Assembly (NCBI GenBank): GCA_020638955.1
Contig: JACKHO010000006.1
Coordinates: 434,001-498,000, forward strand
Direction: 5' to 3'
DNA length: 64,000 nt
From: Planctomycetaceae bacterium
GTDB lineage: Bacteria > Planctomycetota > Planctomycetia > Planctomycetales > Planctomycetaceae
Shown here: piece after piece, positions 47,316-56,593 of the stretch
Position numbering within the stretch: position 1 is the first letter of the stretch
Layout of the letters: the number at the start of each line of letters is the position of its first letter
The notes under the pieces: model-generated
Database searches by the model: none
Told to the model about the DNA's origin: nothing
The model's input: only the letters and a program-made list of their open reading frames with translations
Translations under genes and position numbers: made by a program

Positions 47316-50300
47316 TTAGAATTCCACTTGCGTGGCTTCGCGCTGATAGAGCGGCAGGTGCCGGTAATAGACTTCGAGAGTCATGATGCTCATGCAGGTT
47401 TCGAAGAGACGTCCGCCCTGAGCGGACCCGTGACCGCCGGTCGGCTTCCAACTGCCGGTGCCGGGCCCCTCCTGCACCTGGGTGTTGATGAGCCGGTCGC
47501 GCATGACCAGGTTCCACTTCTTCCACTCCTCGCCTCCCCAGTGGTGCATGACCTGGGTGGCGTAGTAGTTGTAGTAGATGTCTCTGTTGGACGGTCCCGT
47601 TTTGCTGAGGTAGGCCACCCCATTTTCAAGGGCGGGATTCTTTCGGTCCCACCCCATGTACATGCGGCAGAGCAGCCCCACAGCTGAGGTTCCCGGGCGA
47701 TTCGGCTCGCGACCCGTGTAGCCGTATTGTGCACCGCCATTAACCTCGACGGAATCGAGAAAGAAGTGAACCCCTTTGGCGACGTTAGGAGGAATTTGGA
47801 TTTTCGCTGCAGCGGCCGACTGCAGTGCCATGACTTGCCAGCCAACGACCGAAGTGTCTCCCTTCTCCAGCGGTTTGTAACGCCAGCCGCCCCCTTTGGG
47901 GTCCTGCGCACTGACGATGAACGCCGTCACCGCAATACAGGCTTGATATAAGCGTCGATCTTTCGTCAGAGCCTGGGCTTCGCATAGCGCAATGGCGCAG
48001 AGCCCCTGGACGTACATCCCTTCATTCCCCTGGATGTCACCTCGCAAGTCTCCCCCCGCTGGGGTTGCCTTGATACTTCGGAGCAGAAAGTCGAGTCCCT
48101 TGCCGACCGTTTCCTTGTAGTCACCCTCCTTGTGCGTTTGACCAGCACCGAGGTAGGACAGCAGTGCCATTGCGGTGGCACCGGTGTAGCACTTGGAGAA
48201 CGACCCAGCATCGGGACTTTCGCCGATTTCCGAGAAACTCCAACTGCCATCGGGCCGTTGAATGGAAGCGAGCCATTTGAGACCGGAGGCAACCGCCGCT
48301 TCGCTCGCGCTGTTTCCGCCCTCGCGAGCCACGAGGGCCGCGCGGCCTGCGGCGCTGCGTCCTCCCATTTCGCCTTGAATCTTCACTTGAGAACCCGGGG
48401 CCACCGTTTTCAATTCCACCTGAGGCGCCGCGAGGGCCAGGTCGTTGATATCAACGTCGAGTTTGTCTTCGGTCATGGCGAGCACGTCCGTAATTGTCGC
48501 CGCTTCCTGCATGGGCTCTAGTTCGTCGGCAGACAGGTCAAGCTGCTGCAATGACTCAGGCTGTTCGGTGACGACCGTCGACGAAATGTTCATGAACTGA
48601 TTGCGCACGGGATTCGGAAGCACAACCATTGCGAGCGCGAGCAAGACCAATGCGTGCAACAAAAAGGCCGTACCGTGCACTGTGGCGAGTTCATAGAGCT
48701 TCTTGCGAGCCTTCAGTTTTTCTTCTTCGGGATCTGGTTCGTGCTCGACTAACTCGTCAACTTCACCGAGAGTTTCGTCATCGACGACATCGTCCTCGGG
48801 ACCTGCGGATTCCGGTTCCGTGATCGCCGGAGCCTTTGCCTGAACTGCGGGACGACTCGCCACTGCCGTGGCAGACTGTTCGACGGGCTTCTGAACCTGT
48901 GGCGATCTTGTTGGTGCCGCCTCGACTTCAATAGGAACCGTTCCTGCACTTGCCGACGGCTGCGATAAAACGGGAACAGCAATGGCTGCCGTTTCGGTTT
49001 GTCGCGATTTTTCCCGTTTCTTCTTCGGAGGGGTGGCTTCTGCGCGAGGTGACGCCGGAACTCGCTCCACCTCCTTCAATGCGGAAGTAGTTGCTGCAGG
49101 GGCCGGCACCGCGATGGCTACAGGTTGCGGCGATTCAACGTGCTTTTCACGTACGTCAACAGGAGCGCTATCGTACGTTGCGGGACTCACCGCTGGGCTG
49201 CGACTCTCTATCGGCTCATTTGAAACGGAAACAGGTTCATTACCGACGTCGCTGTCAGGCAGGCCTCTTTCCACTCGTGGAGCCCAGGCGGCGTACCGTT
49301 CGGGACTCAAGCCGGAGGCCCGTTCGATTTCCAGGGTGGCGGACTTCTTCACCGTGGGGAGCCAGGCCTTTACGGTGAGTCGCCCGTTCTCGGCATATTC
49401 GAAAGTGACTTCGACGGGCGTTTTGGCGGGGAGTCCTTCAGGCAGGCCCTGAACGACACACTTGCCAATGGCGGTGGACTGATTGCCGCTCGCGTCACCA
49501 CCCTCGACAACATTCACGACGACGCTGCCCTGATTTTCTTTGAGCGTCGGAAACACATGGCTCTTGGCCGTGGGCAGTGGTGTGTTCCGCCCGATCATCA
49601 ACTGTCGCCGCTGTCGTCCTGTCGAACGTTCGACACCCAGCACGCCCAGGTCATGAGAGTTGACGTTTCGAATCGACATGGTCGGTGTCGCTTCGACTCG
49701 ATCTGACGTCAGCCAGCGTGCGTAAACTGCGGCGCCATGTGCGACCGCCTCGTCCGGCGAGAGGGACCGGTCAACCTGCAAGCCGGATAACTTCTCCAGC
49801 ATTTCACTGACCATGGGCATCCGACTGGATCCCCCTACGAGCAGCAGCCGGTCGATGTCTTTCCAGGATCTTTCTGCTTCCCGCAACACGCGCTGGGTTG
49901 TAAGTTGCGTGCGGTCCAGCAGGTCGCCCGTGAGGGTTTCGAATTCGTCACGACTCAATGTGGTACGCAGACGCTTTCCACCAGCGGCAAAGTGAATTTG
50001 TACTTCGGAGCGCAACGTTAATGCCCGTTTGGCATCTTCCGCTTCGTGGAGCAATCGTTGCAGATCGCTTTCGTCTTTGCGGGGATCAATTCGGTGTTCG
50101 GCCAGGAACTTCTCCGCGACGAAATCGACAATTCTCTGGTCCCAGTCAATGCCTCCCAGGTAGACATCACCCGCCGTGGCGACTGTTTCGAACTGATGTC
50201 CCTGCAGGTCCATGAGTGTGACGTCGAACGTACCGCCGCCTAAGTCATACACGAGGACCGTCTGCCGCTGCTCGGCCTTGCCGTCCGACTTTAGAAAGCC

Positions 50301-50792
50301 CTGCTCAACGCCGTAGGCAATTGCAGCGGCAGTTGGCTCGTTGATGATGTCCAGCACATCGAGCCCAGCGAGTTTGCCAGCGTCCTGAGTCGCCTTGCGT
50401 CGAGGTTCGTTGAAATATGCCGGAACCGTGATGACCGCTTGCGTCACAGATCCCAGTCGGAGTTCGGCATCGTGCCGTAACTTCTTGAGAATAATGGACT
50501 GCACAACTTCCGGCGGAACATCCTCTCCACGAATTTGCCTGTGGAAGAACAGGTTCCCCATATCCCTCTTGGCGAATTGTGCGATGCGATCCGGCTCGAA
50601 CTCCGCCGCCTTCACCGCCTCTTTGCCGACAATTGCCGTGTCGCGATCGAAGAACACCACGCTCGGCGTCGTTAAGTCACCCTCGGCGTTCGTAATGGTA
50701 TGCGGTCGGCCCTGCGCATCGACCCAGGCGACCAACGAGAAGGTCGTTCCTAAATCGATTCCAATGGGTGTCCCTGTAGGAGCTTCTGACAT
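47316..50792 (-). CDS. Hsp70 (DnaK-like) / transmembrane / squalene-cyclase-like repeat fusion
   Basis: The 1158-residue protein is read from ATG 50792, just before GIDLGTTFSLVAW. Residues about 9-362 are a complete Hsp70 ATPase (GIDLGTT, AKRDMG, INEPTAAAIAYG, DLGGGTFDVT, VGGSSRMPM). Residues about 370-490 are the beta substrate-binding part (NSHDLGVLGVE, RNTPLP, FEYAENGRLTVKA); the helical lid is missing. A Pro/Ala/Val/Glu-rich linker runs to about 690. One membrane helix (708-727) follows a basic stretch, giving an N-inside topology. Residues about 828-1140 are an alpha/alpha-toroid of the prenyltransferase/squalene-cyclase repeat type (LKWLASIQRPDGSW, GGGWRY). The J-like gene lies just upstream. 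Function not known. Confidence 0.9.
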   Translation of the reverse strand: MSEAPTGTPIGIDLGTTFSLVAWVDAQGRPHTITNAEGDLTTPSVVFFDRDTAIVGKEAVKAAEFEPDRIAQFAKRDMGNLFFHRQIRGEDVPPEVVQSIILKKLRHDAELRLGSVTQAVITVPAYFNEPRRKATQDAGKLAGLDVLDIINEPTAAAIAYGVEQGFLKSDGKAEQRQTVLVYDLGGGTFDVTLMDLQGHQFETVATAGDVYLGGIDWDQRIVDFVAEKFLAEHRIDPRKDESDLQRLLHEAEDAKRALTLRSEVQIHFAAGGKRLRTTLSRDEFETLTGDLLDRTQLTTQRVLREAERSWKDIDRLLLVGGSSRMPMVSEMLEKLSGLQVDRSLSPDEAVAHGAAVYARWLTSDRVEATPTMSIRNVNSHDLGVLGVERSTGRQRRQLMIGRNTPLPTAKSHVFPTLKENQGSVVVNVVEGGDASGNQSTAIGKCVVQGLPEGLPAKTPVEVTFEYAENGRLTVKAWLPTVKKSATLEIERASGLSPERYAAWAPRVERGLPDSDVGNEPVSVSNEPIESRSPAVSPATYDSAPVDVREKHVESPQPVAIAVPAPAATTSALKEVERVPASPRAEATPPKKKREKSRQTETAAIAVPVLSQPSASAGTVPIEVEAAPTRSPQVQKPVEQSATAVASRPAVQAKAPAITEPESAGPEDDVVDDETLGEVDELVEHEPDPEEEKLKARKKLYELATVHGTAFLLHALVLLALAMVVLPNPVRNQFMNISSTVVTEQPESLQQLDLSADELEPMQEAATITDVLAMTEDKLDVDINDLALAAPQVELKTVAPGSQVKIQGEMGGRSAAGRAALVAREGGNSASEAAVASGLKWLASIQRPDGSWSFSEIGESPDAGSFSKCYTGATAMALLSYLGAGQTHKEGDYKETVGKGLDFLLRSIKATPAGGDLRGDIQGNEGMYVQGLCAIALCEAQALTKDRRLYQACIAVTAFIVSAQDPKGGGWRYKPLEKGDTSVVGWQVMALQSAAAAKIQIPPNVAKGVHFFLDSVEVNGGAQYGYTGREPNRPGTSAVGLLCRMYMGWDRKNPALENGVAYLSKTGPSNRDIYYNYYATQVMHHWGGEEWKKWNLVMRDRLINTQVQEGPGTGSWKPTGGHGSAQGGRLFETCMSIMTLEVYYRHLPLYQREATQVEF

Positions 50793-50976
50793 GGACTGCT
50801 TGTCCGATATGACGTGCGCATTACGGCACGAAGGCAACGAATTCAGGACAATTCCTGCCACTCAGGATACCGGATGCCAGAGGCAACGCAACAGTGCGAA
50901 TTGATGGATGACGCGGCTCCATCGCAGATGCTTGCTGCGACTCGACTGCACAGCCGAACCAGCCGCGCCGGACTTA

Positions 50977-51657
50977 CTAAGGTGCCGGGCGCCAGTTGGG
51001 ACGAAATTGCTGGAGATCGCCAGGCAGCATGACCAGATTGACAGAGATATCGCGATATCCCTTCCGTCTCAGCGTCAGGGCATAGCGTCCCACCGGAACG
51101 GTGAGCCGTGCAATGGGGTCGCCAGGCAACGTCATGGGCTTTCCCTGAACGATGACTTGAGCCCCTTCGCGCTGGTCGAGTGGCCAGTCGATTTCGATGG
51201 TGGCCGTCTCGCTTCCCGATTTGCCATTGCCACCCTTCGACATGAAAAACAGCCCGACAATCAGCACCAGTGCGACCAAAATGCCACCGATGACAAGGAA
51301 TTGGCGTCGTTGCAGATCGTTTTTTGGCTTTTCTGCAGTTGCTGGTTTGGGAGTGGCTGCATCCAGTTGCTTACGCAGTTCCATGTCGTACAGGAACTTC
51401 TTTTCCGGATTCAGCAGCGTGCGGCGCGCCTGCGAGATTTCGTTGAGCAGCTTCTGGGACTCGGCGACCTGGTCGCCAGTTGCCAAATCCTGGAGGTAAG
51501 CCAACCTCTGATTCGCAGCCGCTTCAATGACGTCGACGTCGGTCTCGAAGGGATCAACTCCGAGCAGCCGGTAGTGATGCGGCGGCTGCTGATGCGGTGG
51601 AATTCCAAGCCATTTGTGATACGCATCGAACGACACGTGGCTCCCCCTGTCTTGCAT
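50977..51657 (-). CDS. J-like domain / transmembrane / PEGA-like protein
   Basis: In the 226-residue protein, residues about 11-97 match the planctomycete J-like domain (YHKWLGIP, HHYRLLGVDPFETDVDVIE, LLNEISQARRTLLNPEKKF, LYD). The HPD tripeptide needed to stimulate Hsp70 is absent; RLAYLQD stands at its place. One membrane helix at about 120-139, preceded by LQRRQ, predicts N-inside. Residues about 152-215 form a PEGA-like beta domain (IDWPLDQREGAQVIVQGKP, VPVGRYALTLRRKGY). It is the upstream gene of the Hsp70 fusion (184-bp gap, same strand), so the two are likely partners in one membrane complex. Confidence 0.8.
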   Translation of the reverse strand: MQDRGSHVSFDAYHKWLGIPPHQQPPHHYRLLGVDPFETDVDVIEAAANQRLAYLQDLATGDQVAESQKLLNEISQARRTLLNPEKKFLYDMELRKQLDAATPKPATAEKPKNDLQRRQFLVIGGILVALVLIVGLFFMSKGGNGKSGSETATIEIDWPLDQREGAQVIVQGKPMTLPGDPIARLTVPVGRYALTLRRKGYRDISVNLVMLPGDLQQFRPNWRPAP

Positions 51658-51967
51658 TCGAACTTCGAATAATGAACCTGCCGCGACATTAGAGCATGTT
51701 GACTGTGAGTTTTCTCGTCAGAGATGACTCACTTCGCGTTCCGAGGCGCGGCTCTCGCCTTTTACGCGCCGGAGGTCGCAGACGCGGAGGGTGGTACTAA
51801 TGCAGCTTGAATGCAGAGTGGTGTTCTTGTAAAGCGCCCGGGTTGCCGTAATTGTTGAAATGGCCCACCTTTGGTTGACATTGATGATTCAGAATGGCAC
51901 ACTCATTCCGTTGGCGGTGCAACGGGTGTGCTGCGGGAAATTCATTTGGCACTGGTGAGGTGTGATG
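51658..51967. other. 310-bp divergent intergenic region
   Basis: It separates the J-like/Hsp70 unit from the plus-strand CxxCH protein gene. Apart from the hairpin at 51705-51732 nothing is recognised. No CIRCE element and no clear sigma-32-like or sigma-54 promoter were found. Confidence 0.4.
51705..51732. promoter_or_regulatory. 28-nt symmetric hairpin upstream of the chaperone pair
   Basis: GTGAGT (51705-51710) pairs with ACTCAC (51727-51732) and TCTC with GAGA inside it, with symmetric 2-nt internal bulges and a GTCA loop. It lies 47 bp upstream of the J-like gene start. It could be an operator or a leader hairpin for that unit; the symmetry suits a dimeric repressor. It is not a CIRCE element. 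Confidence 0.45.
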
Positions 51968-53359
51968 ATGAGACAGGTTCTTATGGTTGCTGTGATGAGT
52001 CTGGCGGCAGCTTCTTTTCATTCGCGAACGGCAATGGGACAAGTTCCTTTGCCCAGCGATGTCAAACCGACTTGTGTTGTGTCGGAAGCCGATTTTGCGA
52101 AATGGTTCCAGTCGGGTTCAGTGTCGCCCGGGGGTGCCGTTCTTCCGGCAGACAGTGTGAACTTCCCCCTCGACAACACCAACTGCGACTTCTACAAGTG
52201 GTCGTGGCAAATGTTTCTGTGGATGAACTCGCCAACGGATACTGGCGCCGGGATTGTGTTTGATGGAGCAGAGTTCTACGACGTTTCACCCGGGGGTAGC
52301 TCTGGGAAACGTGTATTGCTTCCAAACACCAAAGTGGACTCCTTTTTGACACGCACTCGGAAAACGGGCGTCATCAAAAATGGAGTTCCGACCGACGAAA
52401 CGGGTCAGGCTGGAGGAGGCGGAACTCTCATGGCGCAATCGGGGTCCCTGCTGTATTACGGGCTCCACGTGAACAACGTCTATGCATATTTTCTTACGGG
52501 GCAAAAGACGGGTGCTCTCACGCAGACAACATTCCCCACAACCGCCGCGGACCTCGCGGCCATTAACAAGTACGCAGGATTCACCTTGCCTGACGGACAG
52601 GCACTTTCTCTGGAGCTGAAGACCTCGTGGGTCGAGGCTGAAACCCTGGAAAGCATCGGGCTGGATTCTTCACAGTATGTCCTGGTTCAAGGTTCGATTC
52701 CGACCTACGCCAAGACAGATACGACATGGACACCAAGCGGCACTACCACAACGACCATGGCTTTGGTCGGCATGCACATTGTGGGTTCGGTTCAGGGCCA
52801 TCCCGAAATGATTTGGGCTTCCTTTGAACACATTAATAACTGTCCGGCGAATAGCTATGACTACACAACCACGTCCGGCGCGACTGGAACAGTACCATAC
52901 AATTCGGATGGAAGGTGGCTCTTGACGCAATCAGGAGCAATGACCAGCGGAGCCAATTCGGAATTGATGAACACGAATAGCGACGGAGTCATTACGGCGA
53001 AACCGGGACAGCAAATTGGCCCCAGCAATGTTTACCGTGTGTTCCCCTGGGGAAATCTCGGCAATGATGCGAAAGACAATACCGATATTGTCTCCATCAA
53101 CTTGAGCGTGCTCAGCCAACTCCCCCAATCCGATGTCCGCAGCAACTACGTGATGATTGGCGCCCTTTGGAATCAGCACGGAAACCTGCCACCTGGCGGA
53201 AATCAAATTGGCTCGAAGACAATGGCCAATTCGACCATGGAAACATTTCACCAAGATGCCTCCATGAACTGCTTCTCGTGCCATCAGGGAACGAGTTTCG
53301 GGCAAGATGACCTGAGCCACATCTACTTCAACATTGTGCCGGTCATTCCGACGAAGTAG
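51968..53359 (+). CDS. Secreted protein with C-terminal CxxCH motif, family not recognised
   Basis: The 463-residue protein is read from ATG 51968, 7 bases after a GAGG site; ATG 51965 and GTG 51962 are in frame but too close to it. The signal peptide ends near TAMGQ. The mature part has an aromatic block CDFYKWSWQMFLWMNSP, many Thr/Gly/Asn residues, a TTTTMALVGMHIVGSVQGHP segment, and one haem-type motif CFSCH about 35 residues before the end. Export plus CxxCH suggests a single-haem cytochrome or a metal-binding protein. No partner is encoded next to it on the same strand. Confidence 0.7.
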   Translation: MRQVLMVAVMSLAAASFHSRTAMGQVPLPSDVKPTCVVSEADFAKWFQSGSVSPGGAVLPADSVNFPLDNTNCDFYKWSWQMFLWMNSPTDTGAGIVFDGAEFYDVSPGGSSGKRVLLPNTKVDSFLTRTRKTGVIKNGVPTDETGQAGGGGTLMAQSGSLLYYGLHVNNVYAYFLTGQKTGALTQTTFPTTAADLAAINKYAGFTLPDGQALSLELKTSWVEAETLESIGLDSSQYVLVQGSIPTYAKTDTTWTPSGTTTTTMALVGMHIVGSVQGHPEMIWASFEHINNCPANSYDYTTTSGATGTVPYNSDGRWLLTQSGAMTSGANSELMNTNSDGVITAKPGQQIGPSNVYRVFPWGNLGNDAKDNTDIVSINLSVLSQLPQSDVRSNYVMIGALWNQHGNLPPGGNQIGSKTMANSTMETFHQDASMNCFSCHQGTSFGQDDLSHIYFNIVPVIPTK

Positions 53360-53387
53360 CAGTTTGCACTTTGGCTACGTAAGTCTG

Positions 53388-53414
53388 CGGCCTCTCCCTC
53401 CAAGGGGGAGGCCG
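53388..53414. terminator. Strong hairpin between convergent genes
   Basis: CGGCCTCTCCCT and AGGGGGAGGCCG form a 12-bp stem (one G-T pair) with a 3-nt loop. It lies between the stop codons at 53359 and 53427, followed by the A/T-rich palindrome ATTCAATTGAAT, and probably ends transcription in both directions. Confidence 0.7.
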
Positions 53415-53426
53415 TATTCAATTGAA

Positions 53427-56400
53427 TTACTCCCGCGTGAGGAATTCATCGAGGTTGAGTACCGTGCGGGCGGCGAGAATCCAGGCGGCGCGCTCTGACG
53501 ACGTATTGCCGTCGCTCGTTCCCGCAAACGCTTTGGCCTCTTCTTCATGCTCGGCGTAATAGGTAGCGGCGTCGCGGTAGAGGCCGGACAGCGTTTCCAG
53601 TTCTGCAGGATTGGGATTGCGTCCCAGACAGGCGCCAAACAGTTTCATCACTTTGGATGCTTCATCCCCGTCGGACTTTGCAATTTGTTCTCCCAAATGG
53701 CGTGATGCGTCCACGAAGGTGGAATTGTTCAGAGTCTGCAGTGCCTGGAGCGGCGTGTTTGACGTTTGGCGTTTGACACAGGTGGTGTTGGAGTCGGGGC
53801 AGTCGAACGTCACGAGGTTGGGATGTGCGGCCGTCCGTTTGAAGAAGGTGTACATCCCGCGGCGGTAAATGTCGTCTTTCGGCTCGACCTCATGGGGCCG
53901 ATCTGGCCGGGAGTTCCAGTCGCTTTGACCCCATTTGAAATTGTTAGCGTAACTCAGTTCCTCAATGCCGGGAGGAAGTGGTGGAAAAACGCTCGGACCA
54001 CCAATGCGCTCTTCCAGCAGGCCCGAGGCCGAGAGGTACAAGTCGCGCACAATTTCTGCTTCCACGCGGAAGCGGTTTTGCCGGGCGTATAGCTGGTTGA
54101 GCGGATCGCGGACGTCGAGTTCCGGACGATGAGTTGACGACTGTTTGTACGTATTCGACGTCACAATGAGGCGAATGAGTCCTTTGCGGCTCCAGCCAAT
54201 GTCCTGATAGGACCGAGCCAGCCAGTCAAGCAGTTCGGGATGCGTCGGCGCTTCACCACGGACTCCGAAGTCGTTCAGCGTGGGAACAATTCCCTGCCCG
54301 AACAAATGCGACCAGGTTTCGTTTACGGCCACGCGCGCGGTCAGTGGGTTCTCTTTGGAGACGAGCCACCTCGCCAAATCCGTGCGGTTCGTCAGCGTTC
54401 CTTCCGGCTGGAACAGTACATGGAGCGTTTTGGGCTCGACGGGGTCGAGAGGATCAAGAAACTCACCACGTTTGAGGACTCGCGTTGTACGGCGGTCGTT
54501 CTTGCGTTCCTGCAAGACTGCAATCGGCATGACAGGATTAAACGGAGCCTGTTTCTTGTGAGCCTCGACTGCTGCATTCGCCTTCTTGACCGCCGGGCCC
54601 AGGTTGGCGAAGAGGTCGAACAGTTGGGCAGCTTGCTCCTTCGTGCGTTTCTCTTTCTCAACAGAGAGCAACTTCTGCATTTCTTCCGACAGGTTGAGCG
54701 ACTCTGCATCGACGCCGCTGGTCATGGTCACTTTGAAGCGACCAATGGCGTGAGGGGAAAGATTTTCACGTCGGTACTGCTGGACGAGTCTTACGGTGAG
54801 TGATTCACCCTCCTCCAGTTTTAGCGGTTTACCGAGTGTGAGCTTCGCCCAGTGCGGTTTGCCCATTTCCGGCGAAATCGCCCAGCCCTTGGTGTTTTCG
54901 TCACCGTCAATGATTTGTGCTGGCTCGAAACCACCCTGAGCGAAATCAGCGGTGGCTCTGGAAAACGGAACGAAATCCAAAGATCCGTTGGTCCGCAGCA
55001 CCGCCAGAGTGATTTCACTGAGGACAAAGTTGCCGTTGTCGGCCCGACCGGGGCCTTTGGCGGGGAGAGAATCATCAGGCAGAACGTCAAACCGGAGACC
55101 GGTCAGTTCGACGTCGGATGACGTGGGAGTGAACGTCAACTGGTAAACGTCGGCCTCGCCTCGGGTGCCACTGACGAGCCAGGACCCATCGGCTTCCTGT
55201 TGCGTCAGCGTGGCTCCCGCTTCGCTTTTTACTTCTGCAAACGTGGCGGGTACATCCTGCGGCGGCGAGACCTTCAGTTTTTCGAGTCGGGCAAGCTGCT
55301 CAGCTTCCCAGGAGTCATAGCCGGGACGCACAAGTTCCTTCGCAGATTTCAATTCGCCATTCAGCTCGGCGAGTCGCTGATCATGCACCAGCTTTTCAGC
55401 CTGATACTTTGCCTCTGCCTCGGCAGAACTTGGCAGCGAGAGGTTCTGCTCGTCCGCGTTGTTGAAGAACGCGAAAAGCTGATAGTACTCGCGTTGTGAA
55501 ATGTCGTCGTACTTGTGAGAGTGACAGCGGGCACAGCCGACAGTTAATCCGAGCCACACCGTTCCCAATGTTTCGACGCGGTCAAAAATTGCTTCGACGC
55601 GGAACTCTTCCTGGTCGGTTCCACCTTCGGTGTTCGTCAGCGTCTGCCGGTTAAACGCCGTGGCCTGAAGTTGCGATTGGGTTGGCTCTGGAAGCAAATC
55701 ACCCGCGAGCTGTTCAATGGTGAACTGGTCAAACGGCATGTCGTCGTTGACAGCCTGAATCACCCAGTCCCGGTACTTCCAGGCATGCGGTCGGGGACGG
55801 TCTTTTTCGTAACCATCGGAGTCGGCGTAGCGGGCCTTGTCGAGCCAGTGGCGGCCCCAACGTTCTCCAAAATGTGGTGACTGCAAGAGCTCGTCGACTA
55901 AATGTTCGTACGCATGGGGCGATTTGTCGTCGACAAATTTCTGGACGGCTTCGTGAGTGGGAGGCAAGCCGAGCAGGTCATAATACAGTCGGCGAATAAG
56001 CGTGACTCGATTGGCTTCTGGTGACGGAGCAACGCCTTCCTGTTCGAGCTTTGCCAGGACAAATGCATCGATAGGATTGGCCACCCAGGCACTGTCATTG
56101 ACAGAAGGTGGTGCCTCCGTCGACAGTGGCTGATACGCCCAGTGACGAGCTTTCTGCGTGGCGGTGTCTGCCTCGGCGGGCCATTCGGCTCCTGCTTCGA
56201 TCCACTTCCGCAGCGAGGCAATTTCTTCGGCGGTGAGATTACCACCATCGGGCGGCATGACGCGGTCAGGATCACCGCCCGACACAAGTTTGATGAGCAG
56301 ACTCTCGTCCGGCGCGCCGGGAATAATGACTTCACCCGTGTCGCCACCAGCGAGTGCATGGTCGCGAGCATCGAGTCGCAACCCGGCTTCGTGCGTTTCG

Positions 56401-56537
56401 CTGCCGTGACATTCGTAGCAGCGTTCGCGGAAAATCGGTTGAATGTCTTTGGTGAAATCAACGCCGTCAGCAGCCGCTGGTATCACGAACAGTGTCAGAA
56501 TTGAAAGGCAACTGGCGATTGGAACGCTGGGCTTCAT
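53427..56537 (-). CDS. Secreted PSCyt1-DUF1549-DUF1553 protein
   Basis: The 1036-residue protein is read from ATG 56537; a GTG two codons earlier is possible. A signal peptide (CLSILTLFVIPAAADG) precedes PSCyt1 with CYECH at residues 40-44 and the usual AGLRLDARDHALAGG and MPPDGGNLTAEE segments. DUF1549 follows (FVLAKLEQEGVAPSPEANR, GERWGRHWLDKARYADS) with a second motif CARCH. A middle beta-rich region (about 420-640) resembles the carbohydrate-binding inserts of the family. DUF1553 ends the protein (ENPLTARVAVNETWSHLFGQG, SNTPLQALQTLNNSTFVD). The lipoprotein cytochrome gene lies 56 bp upstream on the same strand, so they are likely co-transcribed. Confidence 0.92.
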   Translation of the reverse strand: MKPSVPIASCLSILTLFVIPAAADGVDFTKDIQPIFRERCYECHGSETHEAGLRLDARDHALAGGDTGEVIIPGAPDESLLIKLVSGGDPDRVMPPDGGNLTAEEIASLRKWIEAGAEWPAEADTATQKARHWAYQPLSTEAPPSVNDSAWVANPIDAFVLAKLEQEGVAPSPEANRVTLIRRLYYDLLGLPPTHEAVQKFVDDKSPHAYEHLVDELLQSPHFGERWGRHWLDKARYADSDGYEKDRPRPHAWKYRDWVIQAVNDDMPFDQFTIEQLAGDLLPEPTQSQLQATAFNRQTLTNTEGGTDQEEFRVEAIFDRVETLGTVWLGLTVGCARCHSHKYDDISQREYYQLFAFFNNADEQNLSLPSSAEAEAKYQAEKLVHDQRLAELNGELKSAKELVRPGYDSWEAEQLARLEKLKVSPPQDVPATFAEVKSEAGATLTQQEADGSWLVSGTRGEADVYQLTFTPTSSDVELTGLRFDVLPDDSLPAKGPGRADNGNFVLSEITLAVLRTNGSLDFVPFSRATADFAQGGFEPAQIIDGDENTKGWAISPEMGKPHWAKLTLGKPLKLEEGESLTVRLVQQYRRENLSPHAIGRFKVTMTSGVDAESLNLSEEMQKLLSVEKEKRTKEQAAQLFDLFANLGPAVKKANAAVEAHKKQAPFNPVMPIAVLQERKNDRRTTRVLKRGEFLDPLDPVEPKTLHVLFQPEGTLTNRTDLARWLVSKENPLTARVAVNETWSHLFGQGIVPTLNDFGVRGEAPTHPELLDWLARSYQDIGWSRKGLIRLIVTSNTYKQSSTHRPELDVRDPLNQLYARQNRFRVEAEIVRDLYLSASGLLEERIGGPSVFPPLPPGIEELSYANNFKWGQSDWNSRPDRPHEVEPKDDIYRRGMYTFFKRTAAHPNLVTFDCPDSNTTCVKRQTSNTPLQALQTLNNSTFVDASRHLGEQIAKSDGDEASKVMKLFGACLGRNPNPAELETLSGLYRDAATYYAEHEEEAKAFAGTSDGNTSSERAAWILAARTVLNLDEFLTRE

Positions 56538-56593
56538 GTCCACTCACTGTTGAAATCTGCCAACGTCGGCGGGGGTGTCGGTGGTGGCGGGGC

